Assembly: GCA_947493145.1 (NCBI GenBank)
Contig: CANLPZ010000002.1
Location: forward strand, 1,015,364 to 1,079,363
Direction of reading: 5' to 3'
DNA: 64,000 nt
From: an uncultured Paracoccaceae bacterium
GTDB lineage: Bacteria > Pseudomonadota > Alphaproteobacteria > Rhodobacterales > Rhodobacteraceae
Shown here: in pieces, positions 8,459-17,591 of the stretch
Position numbering within the stretch: the first letter of the stretch is position 1
Layout: each line of letters opens with the position of its first letter
Translations under genes and position numbers: made by a program
Notes under the pieces: model-generated
What the model was told of the DNA's origin: nothing
Seen by the model: the letters and a program-made list of their open reading frames with translations, nothing else
Databases searched by the model: none

Positions 8459-9229
8459 ATGACAGATTTTGGAAATGTATTAAAAGAATGGCGCGGGCAT
8501 CGCCGTATGAGCCAAATGGACCTCGCTTTGACCGCAGATGTGTCATCGCGCCATATTTCGTTTTTGGAAACAGGGCGATCGCGGCCAAGTCGCGACATGG
8601 TTTTACACTTGGCAGATTGTTTGCAGGTGCCCAAAGTCGATGTGAACCGGCTGTTAGCAATGGCAGGATTTGTCGCGCATCATCCCATTTTGACACGTGA
8701 TGATGACAATCTGAAACCAATTCACGACGCAATTGATCGAATGATTTTCTCCCATGACCCGTACCCCGCGATCGTGCTTGATAAACTTTGGATGGTTTTA
8801 AAAATGAACCGGTCGGCAACGATGCTGTTTGGCGCTGCTGGATTAACCGCGGGAACATCGATGTTGTCATTGATGCGTGATTTGGAGTTTGTTGAGGGTT
8901 TGATCGAAAACTGGGGCGAAGTTGGCTATCATACTTTGTCGCGCTTGCGGATCGAAAGCGCTCAGGCCGGCGGATTACCGGAACTGGACGAGGTGGCCGC
9001 AATTATCGCGTCATCGCCCGCCGTAAAGGATTTTGAACGCCCAACCGAGTTGCCACCCGTCATTCCAGCGATTTATCGCGCGGGTGGGCAGCGGCTTTCG
9101 TTGTTTTCGACCTTTACGCAGTTTGGAACAGCCGAGGAAATCAATCTATCAGAAACGAAAATCGAAATGATGTTTCCAGCCGATGCGGCGACGACCGAAC
9201 TGTTGACCAATTTGCCGGTTTCGAACTGA
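8459..9229 (+). CDS. XRE-family regulator with MmyB-like ligand-binding domain
   Basis: Cytoplasmic transcription regulator of 256 aa from the ATG at 8459, which has AAGGTGGG just upstream. The frame is open further upstream, but that sequence does not look like coding sequence. Residues 5-65 form the helix-turn-helix (RRMSQMDLALTADVSSRHIS, then the LETGRSRPS turn). The remaining 180 aa match the MmyB-like domain, beginning near DPYPAIVLDKLW, which in related proteins binds fatty-acid-like ligands. The target is probably local, given the palindrome in the divergent region. Confidence 0.88.
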   Translation: MTDFGNVLKEWRGHRRMSQMDLALTADVSSRHISFLETGRSRPSRDMVLHLADCLQVPKVDVNRLLAMAGFVAHHPILTRDDDNLKPIHDAIDRMIFSHDPYPAIVLDKLWMVLKMNRSATMLFGAAGLTAGTSMLSLMRDLEFVEGLIENWGEVGYHTLSRLRIESAQAGGLPELDEVAAIIASSPAVKDFERPTELPPVIPAIYRAGGQRLSLFSTFTQFGTAEEINLSETKIEMMFPADAATTELLTNLPVSN

Positions 9230-9242
9230 GGGTAAACCACTT

Positions 9243-9319
9243 TGGTAGGCCCGGCAGGACTTGAACCTGCGACCAATCCGTTATGAGCGGACTGCTCTAA
9301 CCAACTGAGCTACAGGCCC
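9243..9319 (-). tRNA. tRNA with CAT anticodon (Ile2 preferred, elongator Met possible)
   Basis: A 77-nt cloverleaf on the minus strand with encoded CCA. The acceptor arms GGGCCTG and CGGGCCT pair with two G-U pairs, the anticodon loop CTCATAA gives CAT, and the T loop reads TTCAAGT. The variable and T-arm segment TTGGTCGCAGGTTCAAGTCC resembles ileX-type tRNA-Ile2 (lysidine-modified CAU) more than elongator Met, and there is no initiator-type C-A mismatch signature. The amino-acid identity is the uncertain part. Confidence 0.9.
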
Positions 9320-9461
9320 CCAAAGCGGTGACGATTGCGTATCAGACAGACCGCCGAGGTCAAGAGGGTGTGCGCCGAAATCGTAATCTCGCATGGACTC
9401 TTGGGCCAAGGCTTGGTACCCCGCGCCCAAATTCCTTGGGCCACAGAAGGGCGTGTTTTCG

Positions 9462-10505
9462 ATGACAGGCAAAAACGGACTGACCTACGCAGATGCAGGT
9501 GTGGATATTGACGCAGGAAACGCGTTGGTTGACCGGATCAAACCAGCGGCAAAACGCACCAATCGATCGGGTGTTATGGCGGGGCTGGGTGGCTTTGGCG
9601 CGCTTTTTGATTTGAAAGATGCTGGGTATCAGGATCCGATCCTTGTTGGGGCAACAGATGGTGTCGGGACCAAGTTGCGCATTGCGATTGATACGGGCGA
9701 GGTGGACACAATCGGGATCGACCTTGTGGCGATGTGTGTCAACGATTTGGTGTGTCAGGGCGCTGAGCCTTTGTTTTTCTTGGATTATTTCGCAACTGGC
9801 AAGTTGGAACTTGATGTTGCGGCCCGCATCATCGAAGGCATCGCCGAAGGATGTGTTCAATCTGGGTGTGCGCTGATCGGTGGCGAAACCGCTGAAATGC
9901 CTGGCATGTATTCCGATGGTGATTTTGACCTTGCAGGTTTTGCCGTGGGGGCCATGGAACGTGGCGCTGATTTGCCACGTGATGTTGCCGAAGGCGATGT
10001 TCTTTTGGGGCTAGGGTCCAACGGGGTTCATTCCAACGGATATTCTTTGGTTCGCAAAATTGTTGAGGTGTCCGGACTTGCGTGGGATGCGGCGTCGCCG
10101 TTTTCTGATGGAACACTTGGCGCTGCACTTTTGGCACCGACGCGGTTGTATGTCACCCAGTGTTTAGCAGCGGTTCGGGCAGGGGGCGTGAATGCCTTGG
10201 CGCATATTACGGGCGGTGGATTGACGGAAAACCTGCCACGCGTTTTACCAACAGGCATGGGTGCAGACATTGATTTGAACGCGTGGGACTTGCCGCCTGT
10301 CTTTGGCTGGTTAGCGGACCAAGGCGGCATGGCCGAGGCAGAAATGTTAAAAACCTTCAACGCGGGCATCGGCATGATCTTGGTCGTAAAACCTGATGCG
10401 GTTGTAACAACCAAGTCGTTGTTGGTCGAGACTGGTGAATCTGTCTACGACATCGGGAAAATCACCACAGGTGAGGGCATCCGGTACTCAGGGTCGCTTT
10501 TGTGA
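9462..10505 (+). CDS. purM: Phosphoribosylformylglycinamidine cyclo-ligase
   Basis: AIR synthetase, which closes the imidazole ring in de novo purine synthesis (FGAM to AIR, using ATP). The N-terminal [19 protein letters not shown] is typical, so the ATG at 9462 with AGAAGG upstream is chosen over a longer frame beginning at 9393. [11 protein letters not shown], the glycine-rich [14 protein letters not shown] and the conserved [10 protein letters not shown] blocks are present. Its 347 aa are of normal length. The stop overlaps the GTG start of purN by 4 nt, giving a purMN operon. Confidence 0.97.
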   Translation: MTGKNGLTYADAGVDIDAGNALVDRIKPAAKRTNRSGVMAGLGGFGALFDLKDAGYQDPILVGATDGVGTKLRIAIDTGEVDTIGIDLVAMCVNDLVCQGAEPLFFLDYFATGKLELDVAARIIEGIAEGCVQSGCALIGGETAEMPGMYSDGDFDLAGFAVGAMERGADLPRDVAEGDVLLGLGSNGVHSNGYSLVRKIVEVSGLAWDAASPFSDGTLGAALLAPTRLYVTQCLAAVRAGGVNALAHITGGGLTENLPRVLPTGMGADIDLNAWDLPPVFGWLADQGGMAEAEMLKTFNAGIGMILVVKPDAVVTTKSLLVETGESVYDIGKITTGEGIRYSGSLL

Positions 10506-11101
10506 CCAAACGGGTTGCGATCCTGATCTCTGGCGGCGGATCGAATATGGTTACGCTTGCCAAATCTATGACGGGCGATCACGCAGGGCGACCCGTTTTG
10601 GTGTTGTCCAACAACCCGAACGCGGGCGGTTTGCAAAAAGCCCAAGATTTGGGCATCGCGACCAAAGCAATCGATCACAAACCGTTTGGTAAGGACCGCG
10701 CGGCTTTCGAAAATGCGGTACATGTTGCGTTGGTCGAGGCACAAGCCGACATCGTGTGTCTGGCTGGGTTTATGCGGGTTCTTGGTGCAGAATTTACCAC
10801 CAAGTGGGATGGGCGAATGTTGAATGTTCACCCGTCTTTATTACCAAAATACAAAGGCTTACATACCCATGCCCGTGCATTGGAGGCCGGTGACACGGAA
10901 CATGGCTGTACCGTTCACGAAGTGACCGCGAAACTGGATGATGGGCCTATTTTAGGACAAGCCACCGTCCCAGTGTTGGACGACGACACCGCCGATGATC
11001 TGGCTGCACGTGTGTTGGTCCAAGAACATGCGTTATACCCCGCCGTTTTGCGCCGTTACGCGTCCGGTGACCGAACACCCGTTATCTTGACCAGCGTGTA
11101 A
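10502..11101 (+). CDS. purN: Phosphoribosylglycinamide formyltransferase
   Basis: GAR transformylase, which uses 10-formyl-THF to formylate GAR. It starts at a GTG inside the purM stop (GTGA overlap). Substrate loop ISGGGSNM (residues 8-15), the catalytic Asn and His in [12 protein letters not shown], and the conserved Asp in [10 protein letters not shown] are all visible. The 199-aa length is normal. No terminator follows; rnd starts 74 bp downstream in the same direction. Confidence 0.97.
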   Translation: MTKRVAILISGGGSNMVTLAKSMTGDHAGRPVLVLSNNPNAGGLQKAQDLGIATKAIDHKPFGKDRAAFENAVHVALVEAQADIVCLAGFMRVLGAEFTTKWDGRMLNVHPSLLPKYKGLHTHARALEAGDTEHGCTVHEVTAKLDDGPILGQATVPVLDDDTADDLAARVLVQEHALYPAVLRRYASGDRTPVILTSV

Positions 11102-11175
11102 GCTTTTCTTTTCAAAGGCTTTGCCATATCAAGGGTCAACGCGCCAATTTCGCGCCCCAACAGGCATGGGAACTT

Positions 11176-12333
11176 ATGAAAACAATTACGACGACCGAAG
11201 CGCTTGCCGAATTTTGCACACGCGCCGCGCAGCATGATTATGTCACCGTTGACACCGAATTTTTGCGGGAACGGACGTATTATTCGAAACTTTGCTTGGT
11301 TCAGCTGGCCTTTGACGGGGACGGCGAAACGGACGCGGTTTTGGTTGATCCGCTGGCAGACGATATTTCCTTGGGACCATTGTACGACCTGTTCCGCGAT
11401 ACATCCGTGGTCAAAGTCTTTCATGCCGCGCGTCAAGATTTGGAAATTTTCTATGTAGAAGAAGGGGTTATCCCTGAACCCTTGTTCGACACGCAAGTTG
11501 CGGCCATGGTATGTGGCTATGGGGAACAGGCGGGGTATGAAACACTGGTTCGCAAGATTGCCAAACAGTCGTTGGATAAATCGTCACGGTTCACAGATTG
11601 GTCGCGCCGCCCATTGACGGATGCGCAAAAGACCTATGCCATTGGCGATGTCACCCATTTGCGGGTGATTTACGAATTTTTGGCAAACGCTTTACGCAAA
11701 AACAATCGCCATAAATGGGTCGAGGAAGAAATGGGTATTCTGACCTCGCCAGACACGTATGTTATTGATCCAAAAGATGCGTGGAAACGTGTGAAAACAC
11801 GGACGAATAGTGCCAAATTTTTGGCGGTCGTTCGGGAATTGGCAGAGTTTCGGGAACGCTACGCTCAGACCAAAAATATTCCGCGAAATCGGGTGTTTAA
11901 AGATGATGCTTTAAGTGAGTTGGCATCGACAAAACCCAAGAATGAGAAAGATCTGAGCCGCTCGCGCCTGTTGCTGCGCGAGGCGCGCAAAGGTGACATC
12001 GCAAGTGGGATTTTAAAGGCCGTGAAGGCGGGCGTGGATTGCCCACCGGATCGTTTGCCAACGATCGATCGGTCGCGTGACAAGCTAAACGTCAATCCGG
12101 CCCTCGCGGATTTGTTGCGGGTTTTGTTAAAAGCAAAATCTGACACAGCGGGCGTCGCCCCAAAACTTATCGCAAATTCAGCCGATCTTGATGGAATCGC
12201 CGCCGGTTTGCGCGATTGCCCAGCGTTGAAAGGGTGGCGTCGCGATGTGTTTGGCGACGATGCGTTAAAACTGTGCGCGGGTGAAGTCGGTCTGGTGGCC
12301 GAGGGCACCAAAGTGGTTGCGAAACCGATTTAA
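11176..12333 (+). CDS. rnd: Ribonuclease D
   Basis: A 3'-5' exoribonuclease involved in tRNA 3' maturation. The DEDD exonuclease motifs are visible: VDTEFLRE (Asp26, Glu28), HAARQDLEIF with the second Asp, and IGDVTHLRVIYEF with the third Asp and the catalytic Tyr region. A HRDC-type helical region follows from about residue 205. At 385 aa it is of normal alphaproteobacterial length. It ends 6 bp from the convergent lipoprotein gene. Confidence 0.95.
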   Translation: MKTITTTEALAEFCTRAAQHDYVTVDTEFLRERTYYSKLCLVQLAFDGDGETDAVLVDPLADDISLGPLYDLFRDTSVVKVFHAARQDLEIFYVEEGVIPEPLFDTQVAAMVCGYGEQAGYETLVRKIAKQSLDKSSRFTDWSRRPLTDAQKTYAIGDVTHLRVIYEFLANALRKNNRHKWVEEEMGILTSPDTYVIDPKDAWKRVKTRTNSAKFLAVVRELAEFRERYAQTKNIPRNRVFKDDALSELASTKPKNEKDLSRSRLLLREARKGDIASGILKAVKAGVDCPPDRLPTIDRSRDKLNVNPALADLLRVLLKAKSDTAGVAPKLIANSADLDGIAAGLRDCPALKGWRRDVFGDDALKLCAGEVGLVAEGTKVVAKPI

Positions 12334-12339
12334 ATCAGC

Positions 12340-12825
12340 TTAGCGACGCGAGCTGCGGCTATTTTGTGCGGCGATGACGCGAATTGTGCGAATGCCAACC
12401 AATTCAGCGTCTGTCAGCGCCCGCGCGACGGTAATCTCGCGGCTGCTGTTGGATCCGGCGATTTGGATATCATTTGGACGTTGGGCGCGGAATTCCAATG
12501 TCAGAACATCTGCTTCGACACCTGCGATTGTAAGTTGCGCGTTATAAAAACCTTGCGTTTGCGCAATACCAGTCGCGCGCACAAGCGCACCGCCAGGTGT
12601 GCGATCCACTGACATGGCCGTAACAGAGTTGATTAAGCTACGGTTATCAATGACTTGGGTCAAACGGGACGGATCAACAAGCGGGCCTTGGCGTTCGGTT
12701 GAAACGACTTTTCCTTCGCGGCTTCCGCCGAACCAATTCAACGGGTTGGCGCGGCTGTCGGCCAATCGTGCACAGCCAGAAACCGTCAATGCACCGATCA
12801 AAACTGGAAATAAAATGCGTTTCAT
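12340..12825 (-). CDS. Small outer-membrane-type lipoprotein
   Basis: A 161-aa protein with a lipoprotein signal. MKRILFPVLIGALTVSGC has a basic start, a hydrophobic core and a lipobox ending at Cys18, so the ATG at 12825 is chosen over an in-frame TTG at 12843. The mature part is beta-rich and polar with no known catalytic motif; similar hypothetical lipoproteins occur beside rnd and sufE in Rhodobacterales. Residue +2 after the Cys is Ala, not Asp, which in enterobacterial rules favours outer-membrane sorting. Confidence 0.75.
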   Translation of the reverse strand: MKRILFPVLIGALTVSGCARLADSRANPLNWFGGSREGKVVSTERQGPLVDPSRLTQVIDNRSLINSVTAMSVDRTPGGALVRATGIAQTQGFYNAQLTIAGVEADVLTLEFRAQRPNDIQIAGSNSSREITVARALTDAELVGIRTIRVIAAQNSRSSRR

Positions 12826-12953
12826 GAACCCAAGCCCTTGCAATCTTTGTCATTGGTTACCTGATTGGTCGCACCTTGAAAACCCTTCTTGGGGCTGGAC
12901 GTTTGGCGGGGCGGGGCCTAGATGAGACCATAGACAGAAACGGAGCCCGCAGC

Positions 12954-13361
12954 ATGGCCACAGACGCCTTTGAAGAGATTGTCGAAGATTTCGAATTTCT
13001 GGACGACTGGGAAGACCGGTATCGTCATGTCATCGAATTGGGCAAGGCGATGGACGGGTTGCCCGACGCCTTGCAAGTCGACGCAACCAAGGTCGACGGA
13101 TGTGCCAGCCAAGTTTGGATACATCCCTCGATCGATGCTGGTGTTTTTGACTTCAAAGGGGACAGTGACGCAATGATTGTGCGTGGTCTGATCGCGGTTC
13201 TTCATGCGCTTTATTCTGGTGTCGCGGTTGCGGATGTGGCTGGCATCGATGCAAAGGCGGAATTTGGCCGTTTGGGGTTAACCGATCATTTGTCGGCACA
13301 ACGATCCAATGGGTTGCGTGCAATGATTGAACGGATTCAATCGGTCGCCGCGGCTGCCTGA
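12954..13361 (+). CDS. sufE: Cysteine desulfuration protein SufE
   Basis: Sulfur acceptor that takes persulfide sulfur from the SufS cysteine desulfurase for iron-sulfur cluster assembly. The active Cys is Cys50 in VDGCASQVW, the SufE signature. The protein has 135 aa from the ATG at 12954 (CGGAG upstream), the usual size; the longer frame from 12876 adds an atypical N-terminus. No other suf genes are nearby, which is common for sufE in this order. Confidence 0.93.
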   Translation: MATDAFEEIVEDFEFLDDWEDRYRHVIELGKAMDGLPDALQVDATKVDGCASQVWIHPSIDAGVFDFKGDSDAMIVRGLIAVLHALYSGVAVADVAGIDAKAEFGRLGLTDHLSAQRSNGLRAMIERIQSVAAAA

Positions 13362-13370
13362 GTTTGGCGG

Positions 13371-14003
13371 TTAAAGCGCCGCTAGGGTGGTTTCCAAATC
13401 CCCGTATCCGGTGAAACGGTATTCGTATGCAAGCCCAAGCTTTTGCGCGCATTCACGGGCTTTGTTTTCCAATGTGGGATCTTTGGTTTGGGCTTGGTAC
13501 ACTAAGGTTGTGTAGTTGCCAAAATACATATCGCGCAGGTCAGGATGGCGGTCCAACCCCAACGGTTTTGTCACAAATGCATCAAACTGTCGGACCAGAA
13601 AATCGGTTAGATAAAAGGTCGTAATTTCGTCACTTGCAAGCTCGGCGAACCGGTCATTGCCTTCAAAAAACGAATAACAATGTGGGCCTTTTACCATTTC
13701 GACCCCCAGTTCCTTGCACTTTTCCAACAATTGCCCGCCTGTGCCGCAATCTGCATAGACGACAAAGATATTGGTATAAGCGTCGCGGTGTTTATTGACG
13801 GCGTGTTCAACCGCCTCTGTAATTTTTTCGGGATGAACATGATAAATTGCAGGGAGGCAGGTCAGGTCCAAATGGTCCCACCCATTGTTGGATTTCAGCG
13901 CTAAAATTTCGCGCGCCAAGGCCCCGCAGGCGATCAACAAAACGCGCCCAGAATGTCCGTCTGCGGCCATTCCCTCGGTTGTTAGCGCGGCGTCGGTGAT
14001 CAT
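13371..14003 (-). CDS. DUF1638-domain protein
   Basis: A 210-aa protein of the DUF1638 family, biochemical role unknown. Conserved-looking Cys and His positions occur in IACGALAREIL, YADCGTGGQLL and GPHCYSFFEGN, suggesting metal, cobalamin or thiol chemistry. It follows a YbjQ-type gene by 4 nt and lies close to the homocysteine methyltransferase and corrinoid genes; DUF1638 genes often sit beside corrinoid methyltransferases. A role in maintaining or reactivating the cobalamin methionine synthase is inference. Confidence 0.85.
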   Translation of the reverse strand: MITDAALTTEGMAADGHSGRVLLIACGALAREILALKSNNGWDHLDLTCLPAIYHVHPEKITEAVEHAVNKHRDAYTNIFVVYADCGTGGQLLEKCKELGVEMVKGPHCYSFFEGNDRFAELASDEITTFYLTDFLVRQFDAFVTKPLGLDRHPDLRDMYFGNYTTLVYQAQTKDPTLENKARECAQKLGLAYEYRFTGYGDLETTLAAL

Positions 14004-14007
14004 GCGC

Positions 14008-14322
14008 CTAACCCAACTTCACAGCTGTGCCATAGACGACAATTTCGCTTGCGCCCTCAGTGATGGTGCTGGTCTGCATTCGCATCCCGATGATCGCATC
14101 TGCGCCCAGTGATTTGGCGTGTTCGATCATCCGGTCAGTGGCTTGTTCACGGCTTGCCGCCAACAATTGGGCGTATTCATGCTGTTCTCCGCCCACAAGA
14201 TTGCGCAAGGATGCTACGATGTCGGACCCAACGTGTTTGGCGCGCACCGTTGACCCGCGCACCAAGCCCAGCGTTTCAGTGATGGTTTTGTCGGCCAGTA
14301 CATCCGTGGTCGTAATGAGCAT
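14008..14322 (-). CDS. YbjQ-family (DUF74) heavy-metal-binding-domain protein
   Basis: A 104-aa YbjQ/UPF0145-type protein, a small alpha/beta family that forms pentamers and is annotated as heavy-metal-binding, function unproven. Diagnostic blocks are the N-terminal MLITTTDVLADKTI, GLVRGSTVRAKHVG, and ADAIIGMRMQTSTI near residue 80. Its ATG overlaps the stop of the upstream small membrane protein by one base and its stop is 4 nt before DUF1638, so the three form a compact operon. Confidence 0.88.
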   Translation of the reverse strand: MLITTTDVLADKTITETLGLVRGSTVRAKHVGSDIVASLRNLVGGEQHEYAQLLAASREQATDRMIEHAKSLGADAIIGMRMQTSTITEGASEIVVYGTAVKLG

Positions 14323-14540
14323 TATTTTTCGATCCCATCATAATAATCATCGTCTTTGTTGTTTAGCCGGTCCCCGACGACACGGGCAATGATATACGCA
14401 CCAAGCCCGATTGGGATCAGCATCAACACCCCCCATCCCGAAAATTGGACAGCGGTTAGAAACATTGCCAGAACCCACACCGTGACACCGGCCGCGGCAA
14501 TGACAATCGTGAGGATGAGAACAAATTTATCAAGTGGCAT
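14322..14540 (-). CDS. Small two-helix membrane protein
   Basis: A 72-aa protein with two membrane helices (about residues 6-27 and 33-55) and an acidic C-terminal tail rich in Asp. No family is recognised. It is the first gene of a three-gene run with YbjQ and DUF1638 and starts 51 bp downstream of an intrinsic terminator that separates it from the corrinoid gene. Confidence 0.65.
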   Translation of the reverse strand: MPLDKFVLILTIVIAAAGVTVWVLAMFLTAVQFSGWGVLMLIPIGLGAYIIARVVGDRLNNKDDDYYDGIEK

Positions 14541-14590
14541 ATGTCACCTATGAGTTTGAACCTATCCCTTTAATGTAAGCCTCAATTGTC

Positions 14591-14626
14591 AAAAAAACAG
14601 GCCTCCGCGCGATCACGCAGAGGCCT
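14591..14626 (-). terminator. Intrinsic terminator after the corrinoid-protein gene
   Basis: Read on the minus strand, AGGCCTCTGCG pairs with CGCGGAGGCCT (one G-U) around a short loop and is followed by TGTTTTTTT. It lies 28 bp beyond the corrinoid gene stop and ends that transcript before the small membrane protein gene. Confidence 0.85.
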
Positions 14627-14653
14627 TTTTGTTCTGTGCCGTCTGGATCTCGC

Positions 14654-15349
14654 TTACATTTGATTGTGTTTGCGGGCCATGAACTCTTTGGCGGTTTCCA
14701 CCGCAACAGCGGCGTCACGGCAATAGGCGTCTGCACCAATCGCCTTGCCGAACTCTTCGTTCAGGGGGGCACCACCGACCAAAACGGTATAATCGTCACG
14801 AATGCCTTTTTCGACCAGCGTATCAATGACAACCTTCATATAAGGCATTGTGGTGGTCAAAAGCGCGGACATGCCAAGGATATCGGGTTTTTCAGTTTCC
14901 AACGCATCAAGATAGCTTTCGACGGCATTGTTAATTCCCAGATCGACAATCTCGAACCCTGCGCCTTCCATCATCATGCCGACAAGGTTTTTGCCAATGT
15001 CATGGATGTCACCCTTGACGGTGCCAATCACCATTTTGCCAATTTGCGGCGCACCCGTTTCGGCCAAAAGCGGTTTCAGGATGGCCATGCCGCCCTTCAT
15101 CGCGTTTGCCGCCAACAAGACCTCTGGTACGAACAGGATGCCATCACGGAAATCGTTGCCGACGATGGTCATACCACCGACCAATGCCTCGGTCAGAATG
15201 CGGTAGGGAGCCCAGCCGCGTTCCAGAAGAATATCAACGCCTTCTTCGATTTCTTCCTTCAGACCATCGTACAGGTCGTCGAACATCTGGGCGACAAGGT
15301 CTTCGTCGTTCAGTTCAGAGAGGATGATGTCGTCTTCTTCGTCAGACAT
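14654..15349 (-). CDS. Corrinoid (B12-binding) protein, module of split methionine synthase
   Basis: Cobalamin-binding protein, 231 aa from the ATG at 15349 (GGAG upstream). Residues 1-95 are an acidic four-helix cap domain; from about residue 96 comes the Rossmann-type B12-binding domain with the DxHxxG motif GDIHDIGKN, whose His is the lower cobalt ligand, then GMSALLTTTM and VLVGGAPLN. It resembles MtbC/MtaC corrinoid proteins and the B12 modules of MetH. Directly downstream of the homocysteine methyltransferase, it likely shuttles a methyl group to homocysteine, as in the split MetH described in Phaeobacter. Confidence 0.9.
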   Translation of the reverse strand: MSDEEDDIILSELNDEDLVAQMFDDLYDGLKEEIEEGVDILLERGWAPYRILTEALVGGMTIVGNDFRDGILFVPEVLLAANAMKGGMAILKPLLAETGAPQIGKMVIGTVKGDIHDIGKNLVGMMMEGAGFEIVDLGINNAVESYLDALETEKPDILGMSALLTTTMPYMKVVIDTLVEKGIRDDYTVLVGGAPLNEEFGKAIGADAYCRDAAVAVETAKEFMARKHNQM

Positions 15350-15500
15350 TTTCGTATACTCCAAAGGCGCGGTTGCGCGGTGGTCTTTTTTTATCTTTTG
15401 CGTTTCGGCGCGTCACAGACGCGACAAATTGCGACATGGGTTGCATCGAGAACGACGAAACCCGACCTGTCGTTTGAATTTTTGCTTGCGACGCGGGCAA

Positions 15501-16517
15501 TTACGATGATCGGGACCGACGACGCGTTTTGCGCGCAGCAGGGCCTTTGCCATCGGTTCCGTCGCTTTCGGACGAAAACCCGCCAAGCGCGGTTGAAATC
15601 GTTTCTAGCGATGGTTTTCCACCTTTGTCGCGTGTTTCAAGTGCTTCGCGCATGGCTTTCAAGTGGGCGGGTTGTGTCCCACAGCACCCGCCAATGATCG
15701 TCGCGCCGCTGTCACGTGCAAGACAGGCGTAATCTGCCATCAGTTCTGGCGTGCCGTCATAATGGATGTGGCCGTCGTGATATTTCGGAATGCCAGCGTT
15801 ACCTTTGGAAATCAGCGGCAATGTTGGTTCCGTTTCGGAAAAGCCCAAAATCGTCCGTAACAAATCAGATGCACCGACACCGCAGTTTGCGCCAAAGGCC
15901 AAAGGTGCATTTTCGAATTTGCCAACAAGTTTGGCCAAATCAGCCGCCGTGACACCCATCATCGTCCGCCCAGCCGTGTCAAAGCTCATGGTGCCACACC
16001 ATGGCATGTCCGCCCGTTTAAACGCCTCTGCCGCGGCTTTGAATTCCTCAGGCGCAGATATTGTTTCCACCCAGAGCACGTCTGCGCCGCCGTCTTTTAA
16101 CCCTTCGGCTTGTTCGTGGAACATTTCAACAGCTGTCGCATGTGTCATCGTGCCCATAGGTTCGAAAATATCACCGGTTGGGCCAACGGATCCGGCAACG
16201 ATAATGTCGCGGTCACTTTTGTCTGCAACGTCGCGACCGATTTCTGCGGCTTTTTTGTTCAATTCATGGACGCGGTTTTGCCCGTCGTGAAGTTTCAACC
16301 GTGATGCATTACCGCCAAATGAGTTTGTAAGAAACAAATCAGATCCAGCATCAACAGCGTCTTGGTAAAGCTTCGTGATCCGATCAGGGTGGATATCGTT
16401 CCAAAACTCTGGCGCATCACCAGATTGAAGCCCCATGTTAAACAGGTTGGTTCCGGTCGCGCCATCCGCAAGGATCCAATCGCGTGTCTCAAGCAGTTTC
16501 GATAATGCGTTTGTCAT
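15501..16517 (-). CDS. Homocysteine S-methyltransferase module (betaine-homocysteine methyltransferase-like)
   Basis: Zinc-dependent homocysteine methyltransferase domain protein, 338 aa from the ATG at 16517. The thiol/zinc motifs FGANCGVG (about residue 210) and GGCCGTQP (about residue 275) supply the three Cys ligands. The N-terminal ILADGATGTNLF is the pfam S-methyl_trans start. The tail ends in a basic ARKTRRRSRSS. With the corrinoid gene 150 bp downstream it most likely forms the homocysteine half of a split cobalamin-dependent methionine synthase; direct betaine use is the alternative. The pterin-binding and reactivation modules are not in the window. Confidence 0.9.
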   Translation of the reverse strand: MTNALSKLLETRDWILADGATGTNLFNMGLQSGDAPEFWNDIHPDRITKLYQDAVDAGSDLFLTNSFGGNASRLKLHDGQNRVHELNKKAAEIGRDVADKSDRDIIVAGSVGPTGDIFEPMGTMTHATAVEMFHEQAEGLKDGGADVLWVETISAPEEFKAAAEAFKRADMPWCGTMSFDTAGRTMMGVTAADLAKLVGKFENAPLAFGANCGVGASDLLRTILGFSETEPTLPLISKGNAGIPKYHDGHIHYDGTPELMADYACLARDSGATIIGGCCGTQPAHLKAMREALETRDKGGKPSLETISTALGGFSSESDGTDGKGPAARKTRRRSRSS

Positions 16518-16790
16518 GGGGTCATCCTGTGTCTGTTGGGGCCTCCCCCGATTTAAGGCCTGTAATGCCACGCGCGCGCAGTTTGAGGAAGGCTCATAAT
16601 TCTAAAAATAATCATGAGCGGTGTTTCATAACGGCATGTGTTCGGAATTGGATATTTTTATCAATTGGAAGAAAAAAACGTAGAAAACATTAAAAATTCG
16701 GCCAAGAGTTGAGCTTTGGCAGGGGTTACAGTATGGGGTGGCCAAGGCGTGGGAATCTGTGTTCCGCGCGATGCTGGGGACTTTGACACT

Positions 16791-17552
16791 ATGGCACGTC
16801 GCAACAAAATCTATGAAGGCAAAGCAAAAGTTCTGTATGAGGGCCCCGAACCGGGAACTTTGGTTCAGTACTTTAAGGATGATGCCACTGCGTTTAATGC
16901 GGAAAAAAAGGATGTGATTGATGGAAAGGGCGTGTTGAATAACATGCTGTCCGAATTTTTCATGTCCGGTTTGACGAATGTCGGCATACCGAACCATTTC
17001 ATTAAACGTTTGAATATGCGCGAACAATTGATCCGCGCGGTCGAAATCGTGCCGTTGGAAGTGATCGTTCGCAATATTGCGGCGGGGTCCATGGCCAAAC
17101 GTTTGGGGATGAAAGAAGGCACAAAGCTGTCGCGCCCGATTGTTGAGTTTTCGTATAAAGACGACAGTCTTGGCGATCCGCTTGTACCGGAGGAATACAT
17201 CACCGCAATGGGGTGGGCGAACCAACCAGAGCTGGACGAAATCGTTTCAATTGCTTTACGTGTGAATGATTTCATGTGTGGCGTAATGTATGGCGTTGGC
17301 ATCCAATTGGTTGATTTTAAAATTGAAATTGGTCGCGTTTACGATGCTGAGTTGCCGCAATTGATTGTGGCGGATGAAATCAGTCCTGACAGTTGCCGGT
17401 TGTGGGATGTCAAATCCGGCGAGAAGCTGGACAAGGACGTTTTCCGTCGTGATCTTGGCAGCCTGACAGACGCGTATACAGAAGTCGCGCGTCGTTTGAA
17501 CGTTCTCCCTGCAAATTCCACACCCGTCACAAAACCGACGTTGGTAAATTAA
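16791..17552 (+). CDS. purC: Phosphoribosylaminoimidazole-succinocarboxamide synthase
   Basis: SAICAR synthetase, joining CAIR and aspartate with ATP in purine synthesis. [20 protein letters not shown] is the classical N-terminus, so the ATG at 16791 with TGGGGA upstream is chosen over an upstream extension to 16716. [17 protein letters not shown] and the [16 protein letters not shown] signature are present. The 253-aa length is normal. purS and purQ follow in the same direction. Confidence 0.97.
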   Translation: MARRNKIYEGKAKVLYEGPEPGTLVQYFKDDATAFNAEKKDVIDGKGVLNNMLSEFFMSGLTNVGIPNHFIKRLNMREQLIRAVEIVPLEVIVRNIAAGSMAKRLGMKEGTKLSRPIVEFSYKDDSLGDPLVPEEYITAMGWANQPELDEIVSIALRVNDFMCGVMYGVGIQLVDFKIEIGRVYDAELPQLIVADEISPDSCRLWDVKSGEKLDKDVFRRDLGSLTDAYTEVARRLNVLPANSTPVTKPTLVN

Positions 17553-17591
17553 CGCGCCAAAGTTGCGCAGCACTAAAGATAGGAAATCCCG

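Noticed and set aside
14636-15697. Plus-strand 353-aa open frame opposite the corrinoid and methyltransferase genes
   Set aside because: It is His/Phe/Arg-rich, matches no family, and both underlying minus-strand genes are clear.
16518-16640. Possible SAM, SAH or cobalamin riboswitch upstream of the homocysteine methyltransferase gene
   Set aside because: Only a weak GGCC/GGCC hairpin is visible; none of the conserved cores of these riboswitches could be read.
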